From contig NC_134029.1 in NCBI RefSeq assembly GCF_964204645.1, forward strand, positions 23,826,450-23,890,449: a stretch of 64,000 nt of DNA, in the 5' to 3' direction. A program made the position numbers and the translations under genes. This DNA is from Tubulanus polymorphus (Eukaryota; Nemertea; Palaeonemertea; Tubulaniformes; Tubulanidae). This document shows positions 46,901 to 61,620 of the stretch, piece after piece; the stretch's first letter is position 1, and each line of letters opens with the position of its first letter. The notes beneath the pieces were generated by a model, which had not been told where the DNA came from, ran no database searches, and worked only from the letters and a program-made list of their open reading frames with translations.

Positions 46901-49900
46901 TTTAGAGTCTGATCACGAACAATTGTCAGAAGAAAAAAATAGAATTCAACAAGACTTGAACAATGCAAACATGGTACGTTAGTTAAAGATCTTTGAAATA
47001 CGTGTAAATGATTTGAAGTAACAGATAATTTTAAGTACCGTACGATTCTGTGAACGTGGTGAGTGGTGATCTAGGGGTTGACGGTTGTTTGGGTGGAACA
47101 CATATTGCTATTTTCTAAACTGAATATAATTTCAGTTGATCGCTACGTTGGAAACTAAGAATGAAGTATTATCTGAACGCGTGTCAGATTTCCAAACTCT
47201 ACAAGCTCAAGTAACGGTTTTAACAGCTGCAGCTGCTATCGTTGATCAGGAGAAAGCTGATGTAAGTACTGATACATTTCAGCTTTATCAATAGTTTCCA
47301 TTATATCGTCATAATATCATATAGCGTTTTTTTCAATTTAGGAAAAGTTAAAAAAAGTTGAAAACGACAAAGCGTTGATGAAAGAAGAGCTCGAAAATAT
47401 CGATAAAGACTTAGACAAATGGGAAAGCGAATTTAAAGATAGAGAAGGAAGGATGCCAACTGAGAATGACAGGTAAGTGAAAGTCATGAATAAAACAGTT
47501 AAAGTTATCCTTCTTTAAATTCTTAGAATTACGCTTAAAATGTATGATGTATGTATGTATGTAGGTCTGAAGGGATACAAGAGATTTACACACAGAAATA
47601 TGAAGTGGCCGGGATGGTAGAGAATTTGAATAAACAAGTTGAAACACTTGAACAACTGAAAAGTGGCCAGGTCAGTACAAACTGCACTGTCATTATAGTT
47701 ATAGTGAATGATAATAACTGCATCTACAGTCTGTACGCTTTATAGAAAAAGTAGCTGTTTTCAGACTGTGTTTAAATACATTCAGATCATCAATTGTTTG
47801 TGTATATTGATTGTAGATCCCCGAAGCACCGAAACCTGAAATTGCTGCTCCTGAAATACAAGTGAAAACAGTTGAAGTATGTTTTAAACAGCGAGTGAAT
47901 GAGTTCATTTCTCAAATATATAAACATAAAGTATAGATACCAAAACATTTTATGATTAATTGCGTATTAATTGAAAATTTACATATTTGTCGTTTGAAAT
48001 GTATGAAGTGAGCTGTGAATCACTGTTAACTATAAATCACTTTCGCAGGTTCTGGTACCCGATCCAGTTGTTTATGAAAAACTGATTAAAGCTAAAGAAA
48101 AGCTGTCCTCGCAACGTAAAGAAATCTCGAATTTAAAGAATGAATTGGAAGTTGCTAGAAAATCAGCTCCAATTGCTGATAGTGTTGTGGCCCCGCTGGT
48201 TAATCCTCCCATCTCAACTGCTTCTAGTGACAATACAAGCCAGGTAAAATAGTCAAAAAGTTGAGCAATCAAGCATACCCTCTAGGGCGTGTCCAAGGAG
48301 TCTGGATACCCTTTTAATTTTTGATTGACCTTACCCATTGAAAGCACTACGTGTATTTGCAATTTGTATACCAATACATGTTATATTACCTGGAAGCCTG
48401 TTTGAATGCCTACTTGTACCAAATTTTCGGGTACGGATCCAGATACCTTCCTTTAACCTCTGGAAATGCCTTCATCTTTTCCTAAATCCACCCTCACAAT
48501 CGATGAATATAGATGTATAATTTCAGGAAGCACGAGTCGATGATAATCGTATAATCGAGTTAGAATCATTGCTCGCTGAAGAGCAGGCTGCACACGCCGC
48601 CACTCTAGAGGAACTGGAAATTCTGAAAGCTCAACAAGATCAAGAAACTGTCGCTGATAGTGAGGAGGTTATAGGGGTTGTAGAGAAAAATCACCAGCAA
48701 GAAATGAAAACCAAGGAAAAGGTGCATACCTGTGTATATACGCTGTGATCGTCTGTTCATATTTTGATTTATATGGTTTTGTATCACGACTGACAAATTG
48801 TTTATATCGAATATTTCAGGAAATTGAAAATCTTAAGAATGAGATCACTCAGTTGGAAGATGAACGTCATAAATCATTACCAGCGAGTGCTATAGCTGAA
48901 GTGAAGAAACTAAGAGAACGTGTGGTAGGCTTTTATTACGAGTTTTGAATTAATGTATATGGTTCAGTACTCGCAAGTAACTTGTCGGATTTTTAAGGCT
49001 ATACAAAATCAATCCTTTAGTTTCACAAGTAACGAATGTGATGTCAGAAAAACTTTTGAAATCATTTCTTGTCAATTTTTAAGGCTAGACAATATTGATC
49101 GTATCTCAAGTTGTTGAAGCTTAATTGAAAATTTTATATTCATATCTTAGTCTAAGGTTGAGAAAGAAAAAGCCGCAGTCAGTGCGTCGAAGAATGCTTT
49201 GATCAATTCTGAGGCACAGATGCAAATGAGAGTGAAGGGCCTGGAAAGACTTCTGGAAAAACAGAAAAAAGATGCAGCAGCTGCACCTGTAAGATTCGAT
49301 GAATGATACTTATAGAGGGAATCTTTGTTTGAATTCATAATCGTTTTCAAATATACTCCAAATATACTCTATTCTTTTGCTATATAGAAAGTTGGCAAAG
49401 ATTCTGGAGCTGGTAAAGATCAGAGTGCTGGCCTTAAACGGGAAAATACCGAACTTAAAGACCAGATTCGGCAGCTGGAAGCGCAACTGAAGAGAGCGTC
49501 TGCACCTGGGGCAGGAGCTGGTGGCATGGATCTAGTAAGAACTACATATAATAAACAGCGAGTTCTCTGCGATAGATTGAACATTGAAATGATTAACACT
49601 ATTTTCTTCCATTGATAGAAACAACAGAAAAAGCAGGAGAAAGTATTGAAGGAGTTAGAGAAGAAATATGAGTTGGAGAAAAAGAAAGCTGAACGAAATG
49701 ATGATAATTTCAAAAAACGTGATGAAGAATTTGTGAATTTGAAGAAGGTATGATTTTTGAAAATCTTTATAAAAAGATAATTTGATAATAATTGAAATTT
49801 GAAAATGTTTATTAGTTGTAAATCGGTAATTAATCGAAAACACTTTTTGTGACTTTTCTTTATGTAGGAATTCGATGATATACAGAACAAACTGATGAAA

Positions 49901-52900
49901 TTAACGACCGAGATGGCCGCCCTCGGAGAAGCAGCCCAAGCCGGACAGGACGCCGCTGTGAGGTTGAAAGAAATAGAATCGGAAGCAAAAAAATTGCGAC
50001 AAGAGAACAATGAACTGGTTGAAAACTACAATAGTGAAAGGGTGATTACAAACACTAACAGCAGCTGTTTGAAAAGTATGTCAAATGTTAGTTTCTGTTA
50101 GTTCAATATCTCAGTGATGTATTCACAGGTATTGAGAAAGAAGTATTACAACATGGTTGAAGATATGAAAGGAAAGATTCGTGTATATTGTCGAGCTCGT
50201 CCGTTGAGTAAATCTGAAACTGGTCGCGTAAGTTTCACGGCGAAGTTTACATCAATGGGCAACCCGCATAACCAGCTATCCCACCAGATGGCGTGATGAG
50301 CAGCAGGGCGAAGTTTACATTAATTTGTTCGTCAATCTCATATTGATTTAATCGTTTATGTATTTCAGGGTAATGTGGCGATAATCAAATCTCCCGATGA
50401 ATACACTATCAACATCAATTCAAATCGCGGTCTGAAAGAATTCCAGTTCGATCAAATCTTCATGCCCGAGTCATCTCAGGAGAAAGTGTTTGAGGATACA
50501 AATGTAAGTACCGATCGTGATGATGAAATTAGAACGTCAAACTGATAATAGTAAAAACTGAAAAATTTAAAAGCATCAAAAATTTAACAAAAACTCTGAA
50601 TTTTGAGGTATGTTCGTCATTCCTTGAAAATGGTTTTTAGTTGAACGCATAATAGAAAAAACCGAAACTTATCAAGAATCCTAGAAATAGATTAAAGAAA
50701 ATTTGGAGTTCTTAATAAATTTTTAATATTTCCAATGTTTTGAGACTTTTTCAGTTTCGTGTTTATTGTGAATTTCTACCGTTCCATTAATGAGAAATGG
50801 CTGTAATGTTTTAATTGTAGAATCTGATACAATCTGCAGTGGATGGATATAATGTATGTATATTCGCGTACGGTCAAACCGGATCTGGTAAAACATTCAC
50901 AATGATCGGAGATCGAGAAGGCAATTTCCCGGGTATCGCTCCGCGAGCTTTCAACAGAATATACGATCTCATCGAAGAGAACAAGTAAGATTGAAAGCGT
51001 TATTCATTCGTGTGCGTTTGTATTCGATACTTTCATCGATTAATTCTCTCTGAATTTCAGGTCAAAGTTCACATTCTCGGTGTCTGTTTACATGATGGAA
51101 CTTTACAACGATAAACTGCTCGATCTGTTTAGTAAATCAGGAGCTCATGATGTAAGACTCCTTTCATTTACTAGTGACTTCTCAAAATTGATCCAGTGTA
51201 GCCTCTGACCTCTTGGGAAACTCTTGAAATTTGACATGCTTTTGACCACAGCTTTCTTTATCATGATTAATTTTAAACCAAGACATTTCTGCTGAGATAT
51301 TTGATGGAAAAATCGGTGAAAACTTAAGGAATAAGGAATCTGTAAAAGGAGGAAAGAGGCTAATCTATCTATACATTGTTTTTGAGTTTAAGCTGCATGT
51401 TCATTCCTCTTGGTTTTAGGATCGTATGGATATTAAGAAAGACAAAAAAGGTCTCGTGTTCGTTCAAGGTGCCGAAGTTAAAATTGCTGCCAATGCAAAA
51501 GAACTGAATTTCATCTTTGAGGAAGGGTCTAAAAATCGTCACGTCGCGTCTACTAGTAAGTCATTCTAACTTTTTATCATCACATCACTGCTATTCCTAT
51601 TCTCAGTTTGATAATTGTTTTACCATCGTTTATTAGAAATGAATGCTGAAAGCTCCAGATCACATTTGATTATCGGAATCATCATCGAGAGTACTAATAA
51701 ATCCACTGGTGCCGTCCTTAGAGGAAAGGTCTGTTAATAATGCACGTCGTCATCTTTTTTCAAAATAATCCAGGAATTTTATGAGGCTCTTTGTTACTGA
51801 TGTTTTACTGATATTTTCTATAGTTGAGTCTGGTTGATTTAGCTGGCAGTGAACGTGTGGCTAAAACAGAGGCCAGTCCTGAACAGCTTAAGGTAATGAG
51901 ATTGATTAACTAATGTCTTCTCAGTGTAGAAAGTAAAGAACAATTCCACAATTGACCGATACTTAACGTTTATCATTCTAATGGTTTTAAGATTTATCTA
52001 AATCTCATCATAAGAGAAACAGAAATGATAACTGTTTCTGTAAAGGCGAGATAAATCTCAAAACTGTCAGAATGACAAACATTTGGCATCATCTCAGATC
52101 GTTCATTACATTCTACACTGAGAATCGATCAGTTTATTGTGTCGTTGTTCGTCTAAATCTCATCATCAGAGAACCAGAAATGATAGCTGTTTCTGTATGA
52201 GGATCAGATTCACTTAAATCTCAAAACTGTTAGGATTATAAATTTAAAAGATATCATCAATTGGCCATAAGCTCGAGATCAATATGAAGAATACAGTATT
52301 CAGGGATTATCAATCGGAAACTAATGTTTATTTTGTTCGATATTATTTCAGGAAGCGAACTCGATTAATAAATCACTGTCTGCTTTGGGAGATGTGATTT
52401 CGGCGTTGTCGAGCGAACAAAGTTTCATACCTTACAGAAACAACAAGCTGACGATGTTAATGCAAGACTCACTCGGGGGAAACGCAAAAACATTGATGTT
52501 CGTCAATATATCGCCAGCTGATTATAATGCAGATGAAACTGTCATCTCTCTCACGTAAGTTCCTTTAACTATAGTAAACTTCGCCTAACTCCGACATCAC
52601 CAACTCATACTTATGTCCGATGATGTTGTGAGTTAGTATTGTGAATATAAGCTGTCCTGTCAACTGTATGACATTTACTGTGTATTCAAGTTTCATGATA
52701 ACATGATCATAACATTTCATATGACGTGCATTTTTGATTCTTGAAGTTTGTGAGAATAAATGAAATGTTTTGGTTATTTTACATATTATATGTTATTCTA
52801 AATATTATACGGTTGAAGGGTCAACTAACATTCATAAAACCTTGCCTAACAGTACTGCACGGACCAACTAATCACTGATCTCAGTTTATCCTGAGTTAGG

Positions 52901-53208
52901 TGAAGTTTACGGCAGTGAAAATAAATCGTTTGTCGTTGAAAGCCATTTCTTTGAATAAAGCTGTGAATTAAGAGAAGGCAAAACAATGTTTTCAGATACG
53001 CTTCGAGAGTCAAATTGATCACTAATGACGCTTCAAAGAACGCCGACAATAAGGAAATCGCTCGATTGAAAGGGGTAGGTTTACTGTTCAGTTGATGAAT
53101 ATTGGAGTAGGTAAAATCTCTTGTCAGATTTACTCATCAAGTTATGATATTTCTTTGCAGATAATTGACAAAATGAAGAAAGGAGAATCTGTTGACGAAG
53201 AGCTTTAG
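40987..53208 (+). CDS. Kinesin-14 (C-terminal motor), KCBP/kinesin-C-like
   Basis: Exons: 40987-41068, 41144-41232, 41601-41874, 42480-42685, 44940-45071, 45452-45605, 46218-46297, 46548-46973, 47136-47261, 47342-47472, 47565-47670, 47817-47876, 48049-48243, 48527-48721, 48820-48924, 49151-49231 (or -49287), 49388-49534, 49619-49747, 49868-50041, 50129-50227, 50369-50503, 50821-50984, 51061-51151, 51420-51555, 51637-51728, 51824-51892, 52352-52554, 52996-53074, 53161-53208. About 1335 aa: a basic, low-complexity head, a long coiled-coil stalk interrupted by an Ala/Pro/Val-rich insert (exon 8), then the motor. Motor motifs are the neck [14 protein letters not shown]-loop GQTGSGKT, switch I NAESSRSH and switch [11 protein letters not shown]. 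The neck before the motor means minus-end-directed kinesin-14. The neck sequence resembles KCBP, but no MyTH4 or FERM domain is seen. Exon 16 has a frame problem. Confidence 0.93.
43282..44241 (-). CDS. GT32-type glycosyltransferase, intronless, nested in a kinesin intron
   Basis: A 319-codon frame of type II membrane topology. A short cytosolic head is followed by a hydrophobic anchor ([17 protein letters not shown], about residues 18-34) and then a lumenal catalytic region. The IPNIMHYTW-like opening ([10 protein letters not shown]), the conserved block [20 protein letters not shown] and the following YVDLNV match the DXD-sugar-binding glycosyltransferase family (GT32, as in alpha-1,4-GalT/GlcNAcT and OCH1-like enzymes). 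The usual DXD appears as DLN. It would act in the Golgi; donor and acceptor are unknown. It lies antisense within the 42686-44939 intron. Being single-exon amid multi-exon genes, it suggests a retrocopy or a typical intronless lineage-specific expansion. Confidence 0.85.
   Translation of the reverse strand: MKDSTLTMRTRYRNAVNYIGLFCAVFGIFYVINWSVNPAYRSQRIKAVHLIYYNFYQPTPHKQYIVPNIMHYTWPNDSSNRQFHFVHFLSVLSAYKFNKPETIYFWCEEPPRGKWWSETVLWIRNLKVKRIKTPREVLGMKLLRAVDRAFFMGLQVLFEYGGIYVDLNVMTLKSFAALRTYDTTMAMQYDEYLSNGIVIAKPQSRFIDLVYRSCDSNQVEADMKEQAYYTEKLPYGVALFHPELIHIETNMITFPNHCDFNQRNASCVREFDWKNNYCLNTYNQLYNEAQLDPDAIKRLDSEIGEIFRFIYYGKIDLID
44537..44688 (+). repeat. 76-bp perfect tandem duplication
   Basis: aggcttctagtttggtcatc ... 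tgtttatcattactg occurs twice head to tail with a 76-bp period, apparently without differences, so the duplication is recent. Intronic in the kinesin, upstream of the nested glycosyltransferase. Confidence 0.85.
45831..45907. repeat. Palindromic MITE-like element, family A, copy 4 (short)
   Basis: GGATCTAGTTCCACAGTT and its partner AACTATGGAACTGGGTCC with a shortened centre. Kinesin intron. Confidence 0.7.
51989..52240. repeat. Family C elements, two adjacent copies
   Basis: agatttatctaaatctcatc ... gaaatgataactgtttctgt occurs at 51989-52090 and again, slightly diverged, at 52150-52240. Same family as 7091-7190. Kinesin intron. Confidence 0.7.
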
Positions 53209-53802
53209 TTTGGTAAACGCACAGTTCAGACCTTACGCAGACTACGAGTGGTTTAAAATCTCTTTGATTTAAGAGCTGATAGCCTACAGTATATGTTATG
53301 TTATATTCCTAAATGTAATCACATGTTTACTAGGAAACACACTCTGCCTATATGTATCTTTAGCTGATCTCACGCTTCATTTAACCGAAGTACTGATAGT
53401 AAAAAAATGATTATATAAATATTTAGCTGATGATTCATGTGCAATATGATGGTGCCAGATTTATATGAATTGGTTAACAATTCAATTCTGCAGTAAAGCT
53501 GACAAACATTTACTATTTGAGCAATCAAATCAATTCCGTCCACAATTATATGACATGTTGTAGTATTACTAATTTTAGATCAAGTTAATGTTCTATGATT
53601 GATCTCTTGATTTTATATCGATATCTTTTACAAAATATCATGTGCAATAATCATATGTGAAATGAGCCTAAAAGTATTGAAAACTGGTATTACAAATAAT
53701 GCTTCAATTAAAAGGTTTATCAGAAAGTGAATCTGCTGTGATGATTATTATCTGCTAGATGCAGTACATTTTCTGTATAAAATTGTTTAACTAAATCTTA
53801 TG

Positions 53803-53808
53803 AATAAA
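53803..53808 (+). terminator. Poly(A) signal of the kinesin gene
   Basis: AATAAA about 595 bp after the stop. Nothing else is recognised in the intervening 3' UTR. Confidence 0.5.
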
Positions 53809-54027
53809 ATCAAACACAAACCGCTGGTCGGTTTATTATTAGTTTAGTATTATTGTACACACAAACAATGTTTTAGTCTTCTAAATTCTTTGTTTCACAG
53901 AGACTCGACTCATACATTTCAGGAAACAAAAGGAACTTATTTCTCTCTGGGAATTTGATGAAACACTGGCAAATGGTGTGTATGTTGCCCGCAAATCGTC
54001 TTTTTTTCTCTATGCCTCTTGTCTAGT

Positions 54028-54600
54028 TTCTGTTTGGTCAGAGCTGGTCACTTGGTATGCAAATCATCCACATTCTTAACCCAAATCCTAGCCTCTGATT
54101 GGTCAGAGCTGGTCACTTGGTATAAACAGACTCCACATGCTTAACCCTAACCCTAGCTTCTGATTGGTCAGTGCTGGTCACCTGGTATGCAAATCATCCA
54201 CATTCTTAACCCAAATCCTAGCCTCTGATTGGTCAGTGCTGGTCACCTGGTATAAACAAACAGATTACCACATGCTTAACCCTAACCCTAGCCTCTGATT
54301 GGTCAGAGCCGGTCACTTGGTATAAACAGACTCCACATGCTTAACCCTAACCCTAGCTTCTGATTGGTCAGTGCTGGTCACCTGGTATGCAAATCATCCA
54401 CATTCTTAACCCTAATCCTAGCCTCTGATTGGTCAGTGCTGGTCACCTGGTATAAACAAACAGATTACCACATGCTTAACCCTAACCCTAGCCTCTGATT
54501 GGTCAGAGCTGGTCACCTGGTATAAACAGATTATCACATGCTTAACCCTAAACCTAACCCTACCCTCTGATTGGTCAGTGCTGGTCACTTAGTATAAACG
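54028..54600. repeat. Higher-order tandem repeat with CCAAT, octamer and telomere-like motifs
   Basis: TGATTGGTCAG recurs at 54096, 54161, 54226, 54296, 54361, 54426, 54496 and 54567, with a diverged first copy near 54030. Spacing is 65, 65, 70, 65, 65, 70 and 71, which makes a 200-bp three-unit higher order. Units carry ATTGG (inverted CCAAT), ctggtcac, either ATGCAAAT (54057, 54187, 54387) or GTATAAAC, and TTAACCCTAACCCTA. The array lies between the kinesin 3' end and the SMU1 3' end. Confidence 0.9.
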
Positions 54601-54925
54601 AACACTTTACACTGGGAAAGCTTACTGCTACAGAAAACTGGTAATTGGGTTGGAAATGGAAAAGATCGTGATTGCCGTGTGTAAAATCCTTCAAGCGTTC
54701 ATCATCTAAACCAAAAAGTCTTGCTCATTATGTTTACGATAGATTTTTATTTTTTTGACTTTATGTTAAAAACATTCATATATACATTATTTTTACCTCT
54801 TACAACATAATCAAATACAATTCCCTTTTCAACTAACTCCCCCCGAGATGCCGCTAGAGATATTTTACACTAATCATTCAATTCACTTTAATAAAATGCA
54901 GGATGAACAGAAATGTAAATAGTGT

Positions 54926-59124
<4,199 letters not shown>

Positions 59125-59447
59125 AGTGTTCGATTATTCCGCCAGATGGCGAGTGGAGATACGAGTCATTTAGTTTTGAATATTAACGAGTTTATATTTG
59201 TATATTCTTCTATTTACATACATTATCGTATGAGAAACTATCAAATGATGATGATAGAAGAATTAAAATGATTTTAATATATCTTCAAAGGAAATATGTA
59301 TTGATGTTTCAAATGAATTATTGAACTATTTTGACCGAGATAAAACGGACTTCAGTAGACTGGTTCCCTTGAGATTCACTTGCCATAGTAACCGTTGCAA
59401 GGTAGCGACGACCAAGGACAACGTTACGGACGGCGCAATACACCATC
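59125..59447. promoter_or_regulatory. Shared divergent promoter region of SMU1 and ODF3-type gene
   Basis: Only 323 bp separate the two start codons, so both 5' UTRs and promoters must lie here. No TATA box is obvious near either start. Confidence 0.7.
59379..59393 (+). promoter_or_regulatory. RFX X-box-like site
   Basis: CTTGCCATAGTAACC closely matches the palindromic X-box (GTTGCCATGGNAAC type) bound by RFX factors at ciliary and flagellar genes. It ends 54 bp before the ODF3-type start codon, a typical distance. It may act on this gene only or on both divergent genes. Confidence 0.6.
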
Positions 59448-60911
59448 ATGGCAAATGAAAATCCAAAGGAAATTGTAATAGCAGCAAAAGAACGAGGTAT
59501 TCTTAAAAATAAACTAAATAGAGAAAGGCTCTATTGAAATTGATGTAATTCAAAACATAAATTTCATTAAAAATTAAGTATCCAACTTCGGGACTGGAGG
59601 ACTAGTCCACTGCGCTACGCCGGTCTCGAGGGCAAACTCATTTCAATCTTTTCATTCAGGGGGTATCGCCTCTTAAAACAATTATTCTTAAACTTTTAAG
59701 ACAGCAAGCGCCCGAGGGAGGATTTTATTCTTTGGAAATCTTTTTTCAGGTCCTGGTCCTGGGCGATATGGCCTTCCATCAACCTGTGGTTACAGTGATC
59801 ATGATTCAACCAAACGAGTTCAGCCGGCTTATACCTTTGGTCAACGAGTAAAAAATCTATGTTAGTAATTACTTATCGTCTTGCTTTCTGCATCACAGTG
59901 AAAATGTTTTTCTAATGTATATTAATGAGTCTTATCGTGAATAGGCCCTGTCGTTGGTATGATAACATTTCTTTTAAATATATTTTCGTTGTCAGATGCA
60001 AACGACTGTAGTCCGGGACCAGGTTATCACATTGAATCTTCTATTACTCGACACGGCAAAGACGGAACTCCTTCGTATTCTATTCTCGGTCGTCCAAAAA
60101 ATCTTAGTAAGTTAAATAACGGTTTGTAGAAATCGATAGATAATTAATTTCAGTTTATTAACGAGGTCACGAAGGTGGTAAATTCAAAACCAGAATTCAG
60201 GACGAATGATAGTTTTTGGGAAACAGAAAATGCTCAAAAAGACTCATAGAATTACTTAAATCAACTGTGTGGGTTTTGGCTCATTAAATTCTGCTTGATC
60301 AGTCACTTCTCGGTACGATGAACACAAATATCTATAGAGTTGCAGTCTTTCGAAGTTACCTCAAAAGTTTTAAAGTTGTAAATTATACTCTTTAGTAAAA
60401 ATCTATAAATTTCTCAAACTTATTTCCAGGATATGATAAAACTCCGGCTCCGGGCGCTTATTCACCCGAAAAGGTTCATCCTCAAGGAGAAACCCATGCG
60501 CCTGCTTATTCCATGTCAGCGCGTACTAGGTACCGTAAACGAGACGCTAATCCGTCACCGAATATTTACCGTCTACCTCCACTGGTCGGTCCGTATCAAC
60601 CGAATCGTCGTTCAGCGCCCAGCTATTCTATGACCGACCGCCCGATTGTCGGTGGTTTCGCCGAAGATCTCGCTAAAACTCCCGGACCAGGACGATATAA
60701 CAGCATCGAACCGAACACGATGAAGAGTCGAGCGCCGGTCTATTCGATGCTCGGACGCAGTTTTATGCCCGGCGACAACACGAAGAAACCGGGACCAGGC
60801 GCCTATCGTCCAGAATGCGTACATATCAACCGAGCTGCCCCGCCGAAATTCTCGCTCGGAATTCGCCACTCAGAATACGTCACGCCGTTAATCATCGAAG
60901 TCTCCGAATAG
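59448..60911 (+). CDS. ODF3/CIMAP-type SHIPPO-repeat axonemal protein
   Basis: Four exons: 59448-59496, 59750-59860, 59996-60106, 60430-60911, giving 250 aa (human ODF3 about 254). Repeated SHIPPO motifs are visible: PGPGRYGLP near the start, SPGPGYHIES, TPAPGAYSPEK, TPGPGRYNSIEP and KPGPGAYRPE, with intervening APAYSMSAR, APSYSMTDR and APVYSMLGR. In other animals these proteins lie inside the lumen of sperm-tail and ciliary microtubules (CIMAP family). Which paralog this is cannot be told. An RFX-type site lies just upstream. Confidence 0.93.
59580..59635 (-). mobile_element. Possible tRNA-derived SINE fragment
   Basis: The minus strand reads cgagaccggcgtagcgcagtgg, with an A-box-like tagcgcagtgg but no B box. 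Probably a truncated SINE head in intron 1 of the ODF3-type gene. Confidence 0.3.
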
Positions 60912-61083
60912 AAAACGAATGACGTCACTCATGCTGAACTTACAGAAAAAATTACATATTTATTTCATTCGATATTTATCATTTATACAGTATTTTGAGC
61001 TTTATAAACATGTACCGATACCCGAGTTAACTTTCATCCAACGTACTATGCCTTATTGTTACACGCAATTTTCTGCGCTTTCG

Positions 61084-61108
61084 AATAAACAGTAAATTAT
61101 TGAATAAA
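61084..61108 (+). terminator. Poly(A) signals of the ODF3-type gene
   Basis: Two AATAAA hexamers (61084 and 61103), 173 and 192 bp after the stop. Confidence 0.55.
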
Positions 61109-61109
61109 T

Positions 61110-61620
61110 GATGAAAAATGAGATATTTCACTCCTTCAGTCGGATATAGATTCTCAACGCTCCAACGCTGCAACACAAGTTTGGAAAATCCTCGCAATGG
61201 TCCAAATAATGTTTTTATTGTTTGCGTGGAATAGGTGAAGGAATCATAATTAGTGAATATTACTTATTTGAATCAATACAAGGCCGGCTGTCACTGAAAA
61301 TCCATTTTATTCCGGAGACACATTGTGCGCATTGAAACCGATTGATCGATGCATGTTTTGTCCATTTCGGGACGTAATAACCTCATAAATTATCGTATCG
61401 TATCAATCGTTATTTCATCGAGTCCCGGTTTATATTCAAAGCTTTGATTTGAATCGACGATGCGAAGGCGATAAGAATATTCATCATCGTTAATAAATAT
61501 ATGATTGATCTTTACACCAGCTGGGTTTCCAGAAAGCTGAGAGAGTGCCGCTTTTATTGCATCGCGCCAATGACCATAAACAGTAACGAACTAGGGGATA
61601 ATCTATCAGTGAGATATCAG
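61110..61620. other. Convergent 3' intergenic region
   Basis: About 500 bp between the ODF3-type poly(A) signals and the stop of the TMEM272-like gene, likely including the 3' UTR of the latter. No other feature was seen. Confidence 0.6.

Noticed and set aside
49420-50010. 196-codon minus-strand ORF
   Set aside because: It spans several kinesin exons and introns on the opposite strand. Coiled-coil codon bias leaves the antisense frame open.
54028-54600. Chromosome end (TTAACCCTAACCC)
   Set aside because: The telomere-like hexamers occur two or three at a time inside longer units, between two intact genes. It is not a telomere.
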